Assembly: GCA_030762895.1 (NCBI GenBank)
Contig: CM061069.1
Span: forward strand, 107,637,669 to 107,701,668
DNA from: Sophora flavescens
Lineage: Eukaryota > Streptophyta > Magnoliopsida > Fabales > Fabaceae
Length of the DNA: 64,000 bases
Direction: 5' to 3'
This document shows, piece by piece, positions 1 to 10,170 of the stretch. The notes under the pieces are model-generated. The model was not told the DNA's origin, did no database searches, and was given only the letters and a program-made list of their open reading frames with translations. The translations under genes were made by a program, and so were the position numbers. Within the stretch, counting starts at the first letter, position 1, and each line of letters opens with the position of its first letter.

Positions 1-287
1 ACTTAGGGAGGAATTCATCATCACTTGGATATCCATATTGGGTAGGTGGATTTGTGACCTTGGACATTTTAGTTTTCATATTTTTAGTTAATTATTTAAT
101 TAGATTTGTTAATTGAATTTCGATTCCATTCTCCCTCTCTCAACCACCTTCTGTAACTTGACCAACATATCGGATTTCCCGCGGATTAGTCGAATTGGTA
201 GCCCAATCCCTGAGTTCGACCTTGGTAATTACTTACCGTGTTTATTTTATTACTTGCGACGACCCGGTACACTTGCCGGCGTTCAAC
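1..287 (+). repeat. 3' end of a diverged Athila-type LTR
   Basis: This stretch aligns with the last ~290 bases of the Athila LTRs that end at 1365 and 20018: the same GACTTAGGGAGGA-like start, the same TTACTTACCGTGTTTATTTT block and the ending CTTGCCGG...TTCAACA. By eye it is clearly more diverged from them than they are from each other. It butts directly, with no spacer, onto an internal point of the next LTR at about 289, so it is a separate older copy or a recombination product. Its beginning is outside the window. Confidence 0.8.
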
Positions 288-288
288 A

Positions 289-1365
289 AAGACCAGCTGA
301 GCAGCATCAGTCATCATTTCTGTCTCGCCCCGCGAGAGGCTGCTCGCCTCGAGAATCATGAAGACCTGGAGGACAGAGACCATCACGGCCTAGCCGTGAT
401 GAAGGTCACGGCTGTCACAGACTAGAATTCCAAGTCTCGCCTCGCGAATCTTCCTCTCGCCTCGCGAGAGTCCAATTTGAAAGCGCGCCATTTTTAATAT
501 TCGCGTCGCGAGAGGTTGTTCGCCTCGCGAGCGCGCGTAGATCCTGAATCCTATATATTGCTGTTTTAGGGCAGAATTTGGGAGCTTTGGATTCTCCACT
601 GTTTTGTAGCATTTTGGGACGAAACTCTTGTTCTCTGGAGCGGCGTCTCCTTCTTTTATTTTCTTATTATACATTGAGGATGAATTCCTATTGTTTGGGC
701 GTTGTTACAAACATGCGGAGCTAATCCCATGGCGGTATAGTGTTCGATGTGATGTATGTTTCTCTACCTTTTCTCAATAGTGTTTTCCAATTCTGAATTT
801 GTTGTGTTGATCATATGTTTGATTGATTGACTAGTTAAACGTGTTGAGGCTTAGGAGGCAATTCGTGTTTTAGAACTTGAATTGGGATCATCGATCGACT
901 ATTGCACGAGAGTGAATAGGAGATCGGTGCAACCTTATAGGAACCAGATTTAATAGAGTTTGATGATTGGGTTATGAGACCTAGTAAGTAATTAATTCAA
1001 TCGTCAAATACGTCCTATTGAGCACGACAGTGGATTTAGGAAAATTTGGGGGTCCCGGTTGACATTGTTATTGAACTTAGGGAGGAAAACATCATCACTT
1101 GGGTACTATGCAAGATTTGGTAGGTGGAATTGTGACCTTAGATGTTTTAAATTCAGATTTAATTACTGTATCTTTATTTGAATTGTTAATTTGAGGTGCG
1201 ATCCTATTTTCTCTCTCAACCATTTGCTGTTACTTGACCAACTTATCGAATTTCTCGCGAATTAGTCGAATTGGTAGCCCAATCCTTGTGTTCGACCTCG
1301 GTAATTACTTACCGTGTTTATTTTATTACTTGCGACGACCCGGTACACTTGCCGGTGACTCAACA
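289..1365 (+). repeat. Athila 5' LTR, truncated at its start
   Basis: Near-identical to 18916-20018 of the 3' LTR, but the first ~295 bases of the LTR are absent and replaced by the unrelated LTR end at 1-287. A 33-bp deletion near 728 removes a segment present at 19354-19386 of the 3' LTR. It ends TGACTCAACA at 1365, immediately before the primer binding site. It contains the TATA-like CTATATATTG at 551-560 and several TCGC-N3-GCGA motifs between 432 and 525. Confidence 0.85.
551..560 (+). promoter_or_regulatory. candidate LTR TATA box (Athila)
   Basis: CTATATATTG occurs in both LTR copies (551-560 and 19176-19185), downstream of the CpG-rich hairpin motifs and about 800 bases before the LTR end. 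This position suits the U3/R boundary of a long LTR. No transcription start can be assigned from sequence alone. Confidence 0.4.
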
Positions 1366-1371
1366 AATTTT

Positions 1372-1389
1372 TGGCGTCGTTGCCGGGGA
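1372..1389 (+). other. primer binding site for tRNA-Asp (Athila)
   Basis: TGGCGTCGTTGCCGGGGA matches the complement of the plant tRNA-Asp 3' end (TGGCGCCGTTGCCGGGGA) with one C-to-T change. It lies six bases after the LTR terminal CA. This primer is typical of Athila elements and fixes the LTR end at 1365. Confidence 0.9.
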
Positions 1390-1646
1390 TTGGCACAACC
1401 AATTTTACTGATTTTTAGGGAATTCGATTATTTGGTTAAGTTGTTTTTATTTTTATTTTTTTGTTATTTAATTATTATTATCTCTCTCTACTTCTTTGAT
1501 TCCACTTGGTCTTGCCTTGTTTTTGTATGCGAGGTACCCTTTCACAAGAGGACTTGCTTTTTGATTCGGAGATCACCAAGACCAAGAAGCGATTAAGAAA
1601 ATAAGCCAGAGAGTGACAGAGGCTTGAAGCAATTGATCTTGAGGAG

Positions 1647-2030
1647 ATGGCCGAAGAAAATCCTCCTCCACCACCTCCTCGTTACAAGCCTCTCTTCGAG
1701 TACGATCTACCCAACCTGGATGATTGTGCTTCTACTATCGTGAGGGGCAACCTGAATACAGATTCCTTCAGAGTGGAAGGATGTGTCACAGCCCAGATCC
1801 GTGAGAATCAGTTTGATGGGAGTGGCAAGCAAGACCCTCATAGACACATCACTCGTTTCCTTGAAGCCTATGACATGCAGAAGATAAGAGGAGTTACTCA
1901 AGATGAGTTTCACTTGCGGCTATTCCCTCTCTCTCTTAGGGATGTCGCTCGCAATTGGTTTGATAGCTTGGATCGGAACAGTATCAGAACTTGGGAGAAA
2001 ATGGCACAAAAGTTCCTCACCAAGTATTTT
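1647..2030 (+). pseudogene. gag: Athila gag, N-terminal part, cut by a nested insertion
   Basis: ATG at 1647 opens a frame encoding a proline-rich start (MAEENPPPPPPRYKP), then the Athila gag core with the signature QFDGSGKQDPHRHITRFLE. In an intact element this protein forms the virus-like particle. The gag frame runs to ...KFLTKYF at 2030, where the chromovirus begins; after it, the same codon phase resumes at 14273 with PPQKA, allowing for the duplicated ATTTT. The first part has no internal stop. A longer open frame running to 2090 only reads into the inserted LTR. Confidence 0.88.
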
Positions 2031-5000
2031 TGTGACACCCTAACTTGGTCATCACATGGTTACCCTTTTTGCGGAAAAATGCTCGTTTAAATGCTGGTCG
2101 CTTTCGGAAAAAGATTATTCAACATACACAAGGTTACCAAAAAGGTACTTAATTTTTTTTTTCTTTAAAGAAAAGAAGTAAAAGGTAAAGAAACTCACAA
2201 CTTGAAAACGACAACAGATACATACATATAATATTGCCTCGAAAGGTCTTAGGTTTTAACATTACACCACGGCCTTAATCAATATGGCCAACAGAAACGA
2301 AAACATAACTGAAACATAACTGAGAAGATAAGGTAAATAAAACACCAACTGGGAATGGGAATCTAGGAATCTAAACTCAAAAGAAAAGCTCAAAAGCCAA
2401 GACTAACGGACCACTCTTGTCCCTGTCCGTGTGACCTCAGGTACAGGAGGGACAAGAGGGTCCATCTAAAGCATACGCATACCCGGTACGAGGAAAATAA
2501 AAGAACATACAAACATGCAAGAGTGAGATACCGTCATAAGATATATCCCACAACAACCATATACATGATACATGCAACACGAAATCAGATCAACAGTTAA
2601 AGCATGCATAATCATCATAATCTAACAGTGTTATATCAAGGGGTCCTCAAGCCCGTACAATCAGTTTTCGAAAAGGTGCATGACAGTTCAATATCAGGCT
2701 CTATCCTAATCTCATGAGATCACAACACCATGTTATCACTGGAGAAGTATCCTCAATAAGCAAAGGCACGTCTGCCAGGGGAAATGCATATGAATAAAAA
2801 CTTTCCTTTTAAGGTTTTTCTTTGTGTAAATATTTCACTGTCAAAGCTCAAAGCTAATGACTTAACATTATTTCCCCATCACTTGAAAACGTAGAAACAT
2901 AGGACACACAGTCCGAATGCTCAATCCCAACACCTAGACCGTGGCCGCAGTCAAGGTTTGTGGTAATGGAAATCAATATACTTTTAGTCATGTTTTACTT
3001 ATCATGCTAAGGACAATAGCCCACAACAACGGAAATCAGAACGAACTGTCCTCGATTCCGCGAATTGGACTTGAAGTCCCTAACATTACGAATAGGACTT
3101 TACGGTCCCGAATTAACACTGATCCAAGATCACGTGCTAAGCATGGAAAACTAGAGGCGACGTCTCACGTCTAGATTCCTATTCTTTTAGTACTTATCTT
3201 TCATTTGACGAAAACAATTTTCGAAATCGAAAGCCTCGATAACCTATCTTTGGCTATCGGAAAGTTTCTAAATCATTTGGGAGAAAACCTTTTCTTTTGA
3301 AAATCCTTTATAAAACGTTTTTGAAACACTTTTAACTTTGAAAATCCCCAATAGGATATTGTAAAATATTTTCGAAAGTTTTCACTTAAAACACATAGTT
3401 CGAAAAGGGTTTTTCTCTTGCATTCTAGAAATCACTAAAACTATATTGTCACATAAAACAAGTACTTTTAAACATTCAAGCTTTTTGGAAAAGAACACCC
3501 ATCCTTTCATCTTCAAAGCTTATTAAGGTTTTTAATCCTTATTAATGATTGAGCACAGACACACGTCCGGCTTAGCAAACTTCAAACAACAACAGCAGTA
3601 TGTACACATATATATATTCACAGTTCAATGCCAATATCACAGTTCATCATAGTTATACATCTCAACATATATAACGATACAGTTCAACTTCATATAATAG
3701 CATAACATTTCAGATAATCCAGTAACTCAATATCAGTCAAGTAAACAATTAATCAAATACACACATGCATACAGTTATTGAATATCTTTCGGAAATCCCC
3801 TCTTACCTCAAAAGACGATAAGGGTTCCGACTACGAAAACTAAGGATCACGAACGTCCGCGCGTAACGAATCTAAGGTTACACACATGAAACCATAGGTT
3901 AGATTTTTAATCTAAGAACACTAGCCACAAGGCATAGGTTCGGTTTTCAACAATGGTTTTGGATTAAGGTTTTCCAAAAATCATGCAACTTATGGATTTA
4001 TGATCCTTAAGTGCTAGGAGTTCTTAAAACACCAAAAGTTTAACAAGTTTGAATCAAGAATCCCACTAAGTCATCAACTTAGGGTTTCGGTTTTCATCCT
4101 CTAAAATAGGTTAGGATGTTCTAAATTTTCCAATCTCTTTAGGTTAGCATCCATACCTAGTAAGGAGCCTAAAACCTTGATCATTTTGGAAAAATGAAAA
4201 AATCAAATACCCTAGGCCACAAACACTACCATTCGGCCTTGAGTAAAAATGAGGGTTAGAGGTTTTCAAACTTTCCAATCTCTTGGATCTAGCATCCTTA
4301 TACATCAAGGAGCCCAAATCCATGATCACTTTGGAAAACCTCAAAGTACATATAACAAAACACTTAGAGTTTTCACTTTTTCATGAAAATACATAAAAGT
4401 TTCTAAACTTTTCCAATCACTTAAACCTAGCATCCTTATGTACATAGGAGCTCTTGGTCATGATCATGTTGGAATAACACTCAAACACAAGCTTAACCAA
4501 GCAAAGATGGAACAAAACTCATATGGCACAAAAGACATAGATTCTGTCCAGTACAGAAAATGGTGTTCGAGATTTTTGTTTTCCACAAGATTTTAGTATG
4601 TTGTAGAGGAAGTAAAAATAAGAATATCGAAATTAGTTTCACCTCAATCGGAGTTTTCTACAACTTTTGAGAATTTTTTTGAAGTTTAAAAGCATATTAT
4701 GAACTCAAAACATCAACTATGAAAATAAAGCCAAAACTTGAAAAACAAATGGTATAGGGACATTACCCTTACCAATATGAACAACTTTGATGAAGAACAC
4801 AACTTGAAAAACTTAGTAAAAATGGTACCTTTAGTTGTGTGAAGAAGAAGATGAATAGTTGTAAAAAAGTGTTTTTGTGAAAGGAAGCAAAAGTGTGAAA
4901 TGGTTACACTTTGAAACTTAAATAGAAGAAGGAAAAGAGAGGGGGAGGCGTCAGTTTTGGGGCAGATTGGAGGGGAGAGAAGAGCTTGACTTGGTTGAGA

Positions 5001-5508
5001 AGAAAGGAGGTATGGTGTAGGTAAGGTGTGTGTAAGAAAGTATGGTGATTTGACTTGATTGGTGTAAGGAAGGTATGGCCATGGACATGCCTATGTCATA
5101 GCCTTCACATCAGTCAATCTACTCCATTTTTGCTCTGCTCCAACATGCATCAGATGAATTTCCCGATCGTATTTCCCGACGATTCGCCCGGGTAATACTC
5201 GGAAATTCGGCCCCGAACAAGATTTCTCAAAACACTCCAAACCCACACAAAACATAAAAAAACACTAATCGTCTCGTTCACGAGTCAATATTAGGTCTCT
5301 AGCTCAGTAAACTCGTACTGGCTTTGAAAACCCAGACCGGCTTTCGTCTGAATTTTATACCGAAAATTTTTCTGTGACTTCATACAGTAAAATAACACAA
5401 GAAAATGATTTTATTTAAAATAAAATCATCCTCTGGATTTTATCACAATTAAATACATTAAAGCATGCATTTACTAATAATTAAGCACACGAAAAACAGG
5501 GTGTTACA
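2031..5508 (-). repeat. chromovirus 3' LTR, with two deletions
   Basis: It is 3478 bp and aligns end to end with 10171-14267. It lacks about 490 bp (corresponding to 10557-11045, which holds the LTR-encoded ORF) and about 130 bp (corresponding to roughly 11370-11500). Elsewhere differences are scattered single bases. It contains no ORF of its own. The remainder of the LTR is AT-rich noncoding sequence. Confidence 0.92.
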
Positions 5509-5521
5509 ACTCCACCCCTCT
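5509..5521 (-). other. polypurine tract of the chromovirus
   Basis: Read on the minus strand, AGAGGGGTGGAGT lies directly before the 3' LTR start (TGTAACACC). This is the position and composition expected for the plus-strand priming tract. Confidence 0.8.
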
Positions 5522-5543
5522 AAAAAGAATCTCGTCCTCGAGA

Positions 5544-5954
5544 TTACGTACCTTGAAATAACTCAGGGTATTGCATCTTCATCTTGTCCTCAGCTTCCCA
5601 AGTAGCTTCTCCGGTTGTTTCATTCCAGATAACTTTGACTAGAGGAATTTGTTTACCTCTGAGCTGCTTCGTCATCTTATCTGCAATTCGTACCGGTGAT
5701 GTTACGAAAGACAGATTCTCTTTCAATTGTACATTATCAGGTTTTATGACGTGTGATGGATCAGGAATATATTTTCTCAACTGAGAAACATGAAAGACAT
5801 CATGGATGTTGGAAAGAAAAGGTGGTAAAGATATTTTATTGGCTACTGGACCTACGCGACGAAGAATTTGGTAGGGTCCAATGAATTTGGGAGTGAGCTT
5901 CCTGGATTTTATTACCCTGCCAATCCCCGTTGTTGGCGTGACTCTCAAGAACAC
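5544..5954 (-). pseudogene. pol: chromovirus integrase C-terminus with chromodomain
   Basis: The frame begins after a stop at 5964-5966 and continues the pol frame without a shift. It starts with the integrase C-terminal SH3-like part (VFLRVTPTTG, LTPKFIGPYQILRRVG, LPPFLSNIHDVFHVSQLRKY). It ends with a chromodomain-like segment containing IPLVKVIWN and EATWEAEDKM before the terminal YPELFQGT. Chromodomains of this class are thought to direct integration to heterochromatin. The segment is complete at its C-terminus, about 45 bases before the polypurine tract. Confidence 0.88.
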
Positions 5955-5963
5955 ATGTTCTCC

Positions 5964-6350
5964 TTATTCAAACTCTAGAGGTCGTCGTCTCTTATCAGCA
6001 TAACTCTTCTGTCTACTTTGGGCAGTTCGCATTTTCTCTTGGATCATCTTCACTTTCTCGATCGTCTGTTGTACCAGCTCTGGTCCCAACAATAGGCTTT
6101 CTCCATCCTGATACCAACACAAAGGTGTTCTGCATCGTCTACCATATAGAGCTTCATAGGGTGCCATTCCTATGCTTGAGTGGAAACTGTTGTTATAGGT
6201 AAACTCTATCAACGGTAATGACTCATCCCAACTCCCTGCATCCTCCAAAACACGGGCTCTAAGCAAGTCTTCAAGCGACTGGATCGTCCTTTCCGATTGT
6301 CCATCCGTCTGTGGGTGATATGCAGAACTCAATTTGAGTTTTGTTCCCAA
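5964..6350 (-). pseudogene. pol: chromovirus integrase, end of catalytic core
   Basis: Same reading frame as the segments on both sides, separated from them by single stop codons (TAG at 6369-6371, TAA at 5964-5966). It carries the third catalytic residue region, SAYHPQTDGQSERTIQ with the glutamate after S, followed by the conserved FTYNNSFHSSIGMAPYEALYG block. The TAG most simply replaces a tryptophan codon (TGG) and the TAA a glutamate codon; this is inference from the family pattern. Confidence 0.88.
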
Positions 6351-6368
6351 AGAGTTTTGTAGTCCCTT

Positions 6369-9300
6369 CTAGAACTCTGACGTAAATCTCGGATCACGAT
6401 CCGAAATAATACTCGAGGGTATACCGTGTAACCTAACAATCTCGTCGATGTACAACTGGGTCAACCTTTTTATCGGGTACTTCATGTTGACTGGTTGAAA
6501 GTGAGCTGACTTGGTCAGTCGATCTAAAATTACCCATATAGCCTCATACCCTTTTCTAGTTCTTGGTAAACTGGTTACGAAATCCATTGATATCCCGTCC
6601 CACTTCCATTCGGGAATATCTAAAGATTGTAACATTCCTGCAGGTCTCTGATGTTCTACTTTGGCTTTCTGGCATATCAAACATGATGCAACATATTCCA
6701 TCACATTTGTCTTCATCCCATACCACCAATATAACTTCTTTAGATCTTGGTACATCTTGGTAGCTCCTGGATGCATACTCAACTTACTCTTATGAGCTTC
6801 TTCTAAGATCAGCTTTCTCAACTCGGCATCCTCAGGCACACAGATTCTTTCACCGAACCTTAAGATCCCGTCTGTGCCTTCTCTAAAATCTGACAATGTT
6901 CCTTGTCGCACTAAATCCCTTTCAGTCTGTAGATACTGATCAATCTCTTGCTTCTCCTTTATCTGCTCCATCAATCCATTTGACACGGTGATCTTGTTCA
7001 GACACAGCCTTCCTGGCGTAACCTCAACAGACAAACTCAGATCTCGGAATTGTTCCAACAATTCCTGCTCCCAAACCATCATCACTGACGCGTGAATCGT
7101 CTTTCTGCTTAGCGCATCGGCCACTACATTCGCCTTCCCAGGGTGATACTGTAGTTGAAAGTCGTAATCCTTCAGAAACTCTAACCAACGTCTCTGCCGC
7201 ATATTCAATTCCTTCTGATCGAACAGATACTTCAGGCTCTTGTGATCACTGAAAACATTAAAAGTAGCCCCATACAAGTAATGTCTCCATATATTCAAAG
7301 CAAAGACCACAGCCGCTAACTCCAAATCATGCGTCGGATAGTTTCTCTCGTGAATCTTCAACTGCCTCGAAGCATAAGCTACAACTTTCCGATTTTGCAT
7401 CAACACACAGCCCAACCCTTGATGTGAAGCGTCACAGTAAAGCTCAAAAGGTTCCTTGGGATTAGGTAGAATCAACACAGGTGAAGTCGTCAATCTACGC
7501 TTCAACTCTTGGAAATTCCTTTCACAAGCTTCTGTCCAAACGAATTCTTGGTCCTTACGAGTCAACTGAGTGAGAGGTCCCACTATCTTGGAAAACCCTT
7601 CGATAAACCTTCGATAGTATCCAGCCAAACCCACAAAGCTACGAATCTCCGTCGCCGTTGTTGGCCTTTCCCATTCCAAAACAGCCTCAACCTTCTTCGG
7701 ATCTACAGCGATTCCTTCGCGAGATATCACATGACCTAAGAATTGAACTTGATCCAACCAAAACTCACACTTCTCCGGCTTCGCATACAGCTGCTTCTCT
7801 TTTAGGATCTGAAGAACAATGCTAAGGTGTTTAGCATGTGACTCCTCATTCGGGGAATAGATCAGAATGTCATCTATAAAGACGACTACGAACCGATCCA
7901 AAAAGGAACGAAAGATCCTATTCATATAGTCCATGAATATAGCTGGCGCATTGGTCACTCCGAATGGCATCACCAAAAACTCATAATGCCCATAGCGTGT
8001 TCGAAACGCTGTCTTAGGAACATCCTCTGCCTTCACTCGTATCTGGTGGTATCCTGACCATAAATCTATCTTCGAAAACACTGCAGCGCCACGCAACTGA
8101 TCCACGAGATCATCTATCCTTGGAAGAGGATATCGATTCTTGATTGTGACTTTATTCAACTGGCAATAATCCACACATAGCCTGGCCGATCCATCTTTCT
8201 TTTTCACTAACAGGACTGGAGCTCCCCACGGTGACACACTAGGCCGTATGAACTCCTTCCTCATCAATTCCTCAAGTTGCTCCTTCAAGGTTTCTAACTC
8301 CGATGGTGACATGCGATACGGTGCCATGGATATTGGTCCAGCACCTGGGACTAGATCAATCGCGAACTCAATCTCCCGAATAGGTGGCAATCCAGGTACA
8401 TCCTCTGGAAAAACTTCCGGAAACTCTCGGACGACAGGTACCGACTCTAAGTCAAACTTGCTCTTAACCTCCGAGGAACACAGCAGCATGTAAACTTGAG
8501 CCCCTTCTTTCAAAGAAACTCTTACCTGACTAGCAGATAATAATCCAGAAATCTCATCCCTAAAGACTAAGGTTTTCTGAGCACAGTCTATTAGGATATG
8601 GTTGGAAGACAACCAATCCATGCCTAAGATCACATCTAGTTGTACTAGGGGCAAACAGATCAAATCCACAAGGAAATGTCTATTCTGAACAATGATAGGA
8701 CAGTTTAAGCAAACAGAATTAACAGTCACAGGTTTAGCAGTTGGGGTAGAAACAATCAGATTATAAGATAAGGAAGAAACAGGCAAGTTCAACGTTTTCA
8801 CACGATCCATCGAAATAAATGAATGGGTTGCACTAGAATCAAACAGTACAATTAAGAGATTACCATCAATGTCACACTCACCCTGAACGAGATCACCGGA
8901 GTTCAATGCCTCCGCACCACTCATCGTGTAAACTCTTCCCTTGGCGGTTGGCTTGCTTGCTCTAGTGAGGTTGAATGACTGCTCCCTCTTCGGTGCTTGG
9001 CACTCCTTTGCCAAATGCCCAATACGGTCACAGTTGTTGCACTTGTAGTCCTTCTTTGGGCAATCATTCGCGAAGTGATTCGGATCCCCACATCGGAAAC
9101 ATCTCCTTCCTTGGCCTTGATCGTTGTTTCTCTGGCCTCCACTTCCAGTTCCTAACACACTGGAACAAGCTTGTTGCTTATGATTGTTATTGTAGCTAGG
9201 TGCTTGATGGTATGGCTTCCTCTGGTTCTGCTTCCATTTGAAATTATGTCCTTGATTCTGACCCTTATCACGAACTGGTCCACTTGCGCTTTCTCTGTTA

Positions 9301-9782
9301 TCCCTTCCTTTGCGTATCAACTCAATCTTCCAGCACTTCTCCACTAATGCTTGGAAACTCCGAATTTCCAAGGGCAGCACTGATTCCTTGATTTCAAAGC
9401 GTAAACCGGCTTCGAACTGTTCGCACTTCCACTCTTCACTGGGGTTGTTCTGAAAGAAGCGGAAGTATTTGGCAAGTGATTCGAATTTTGCCACATACTC
9501 CCCCACCGTCAGATCTCTCTGACTTAGCCTCAAGAACTCTTGTTCTTTCTCCTTTCGGGCACTCTGGGGGAAGTACTTGTCCAGAAACTTGCCGCGAAAT
9601 ACTCCCCAGGTGATCACTTGATGTTCAGCCTCTAGCAGTTGCTTAGTACCCTTCCACCAATACTCGGCGTCTCCCACGAGCTGAAACGTCGAATAAGGTA
9701 CCTTGGATTCTTCAGGAGTGTTTACCAACTCGAAAATCTTTTCTAACTCTTGAATCCAGAGATCTGCCTTAATCGGATCCAC
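6369..9782 (-). pseudogene. gag-pol: chromovirus gag-PR-RT-RNaseH-IN polyprotein, main open segment
   Basis: 1137 codons open. Residues 1-160 are gag capsid; 228-261 carry two CCHC zinc knuckles (CFRCGDPNHFANDC and CNNCDRIGHLAKEC). Around 314 is the protease site, DSSATHSF where the family has DSGATHSF, so the glycine is replaced. RT spans ~470-650 with FIDD at 636-639 and GYHQI at 577. RNase H starts at YCDAS (~782). The integrase zinc finger uses H997, H1004, C1034 and C1037, and D1067 and D1128 are two of the three core acidic residues. The first codon is GTG inside the frame, not a real start; the protein continues upstream past a TGA at 9822-9824. DYCQLN in RT has C where related elements have R. 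Confidence 0.93.
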
Positions 9783-9821
9783 GTTTCCATCGAACTGAGA
9801 TGGATTTCGGCGTCGAACGCA

Positions 9822-9992
9822 TCAAGATGCCTTCCCCTCGCAGCTTGTTCCGCCGCAATGTTCTTGCTGATTTTGTGCAGCAGCATTGACCGTTTGATGA
9901 GCTATAGCAGCAGCCACATCAGCCAGTGCTTGAGCAGCGAAGTCCATTCCTCCATTGCCTCGTCCACGTCCACGAGCACCTCTCTGATTCAT
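9822..9992 (-). pseudogene. gag: chromovirus gag N-terminus, cut by a stop
   Basis: The likely start is the ATG at 9992, giving MNQRGARGRGRGNGGMDF, an RG-rich start seen again in the other chromovirus at 27397. The frame is the same as the main polyprotein; it is interrupted only by TGA at 9822-9824, followed in frame by RRRNPSQFDG. The TGA is explained by a CGA-to-TGA change at a CpG. An open extension to 10055 lies upstream of the gag-like start. Confidence 0.75.
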
Positions 9993-10154
9993 ACTGACCT
10001 GGATCACACAAGCAGTCGGATGACAATCCGAAAGAGAGAACCCGCCGGTCATCACACATTACCTCAAAAGAAGTAATTCAAACAACACACAATCAGAGAA
10101 AACACAACAGCAACACAACAGATCTAACCCAGACATTCCCGAAAGACTCGACTA

Positions 10155-10166
10155 GCTCTGATACCA
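10155..10166 (-). other. primer binding site for initiator tRNA-Met (chromovirus)
   Basis: The minus strand reads TGGTATCAGAGC, the standard match to the 3' end of initiator methionine tRNA, four bases after the 5' LTR end at 10171. This fixes the orientation of the element as minus. Confidence 0.92.
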
Positions 10167-10170
10167 CTAA

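Noticed and set aside
4144..4344. Open frame on the minus strand repeated at 12899-13099
   Set aside because: Its duplication only reflects the two LTR copies of the chromovirus; no protein-like features.
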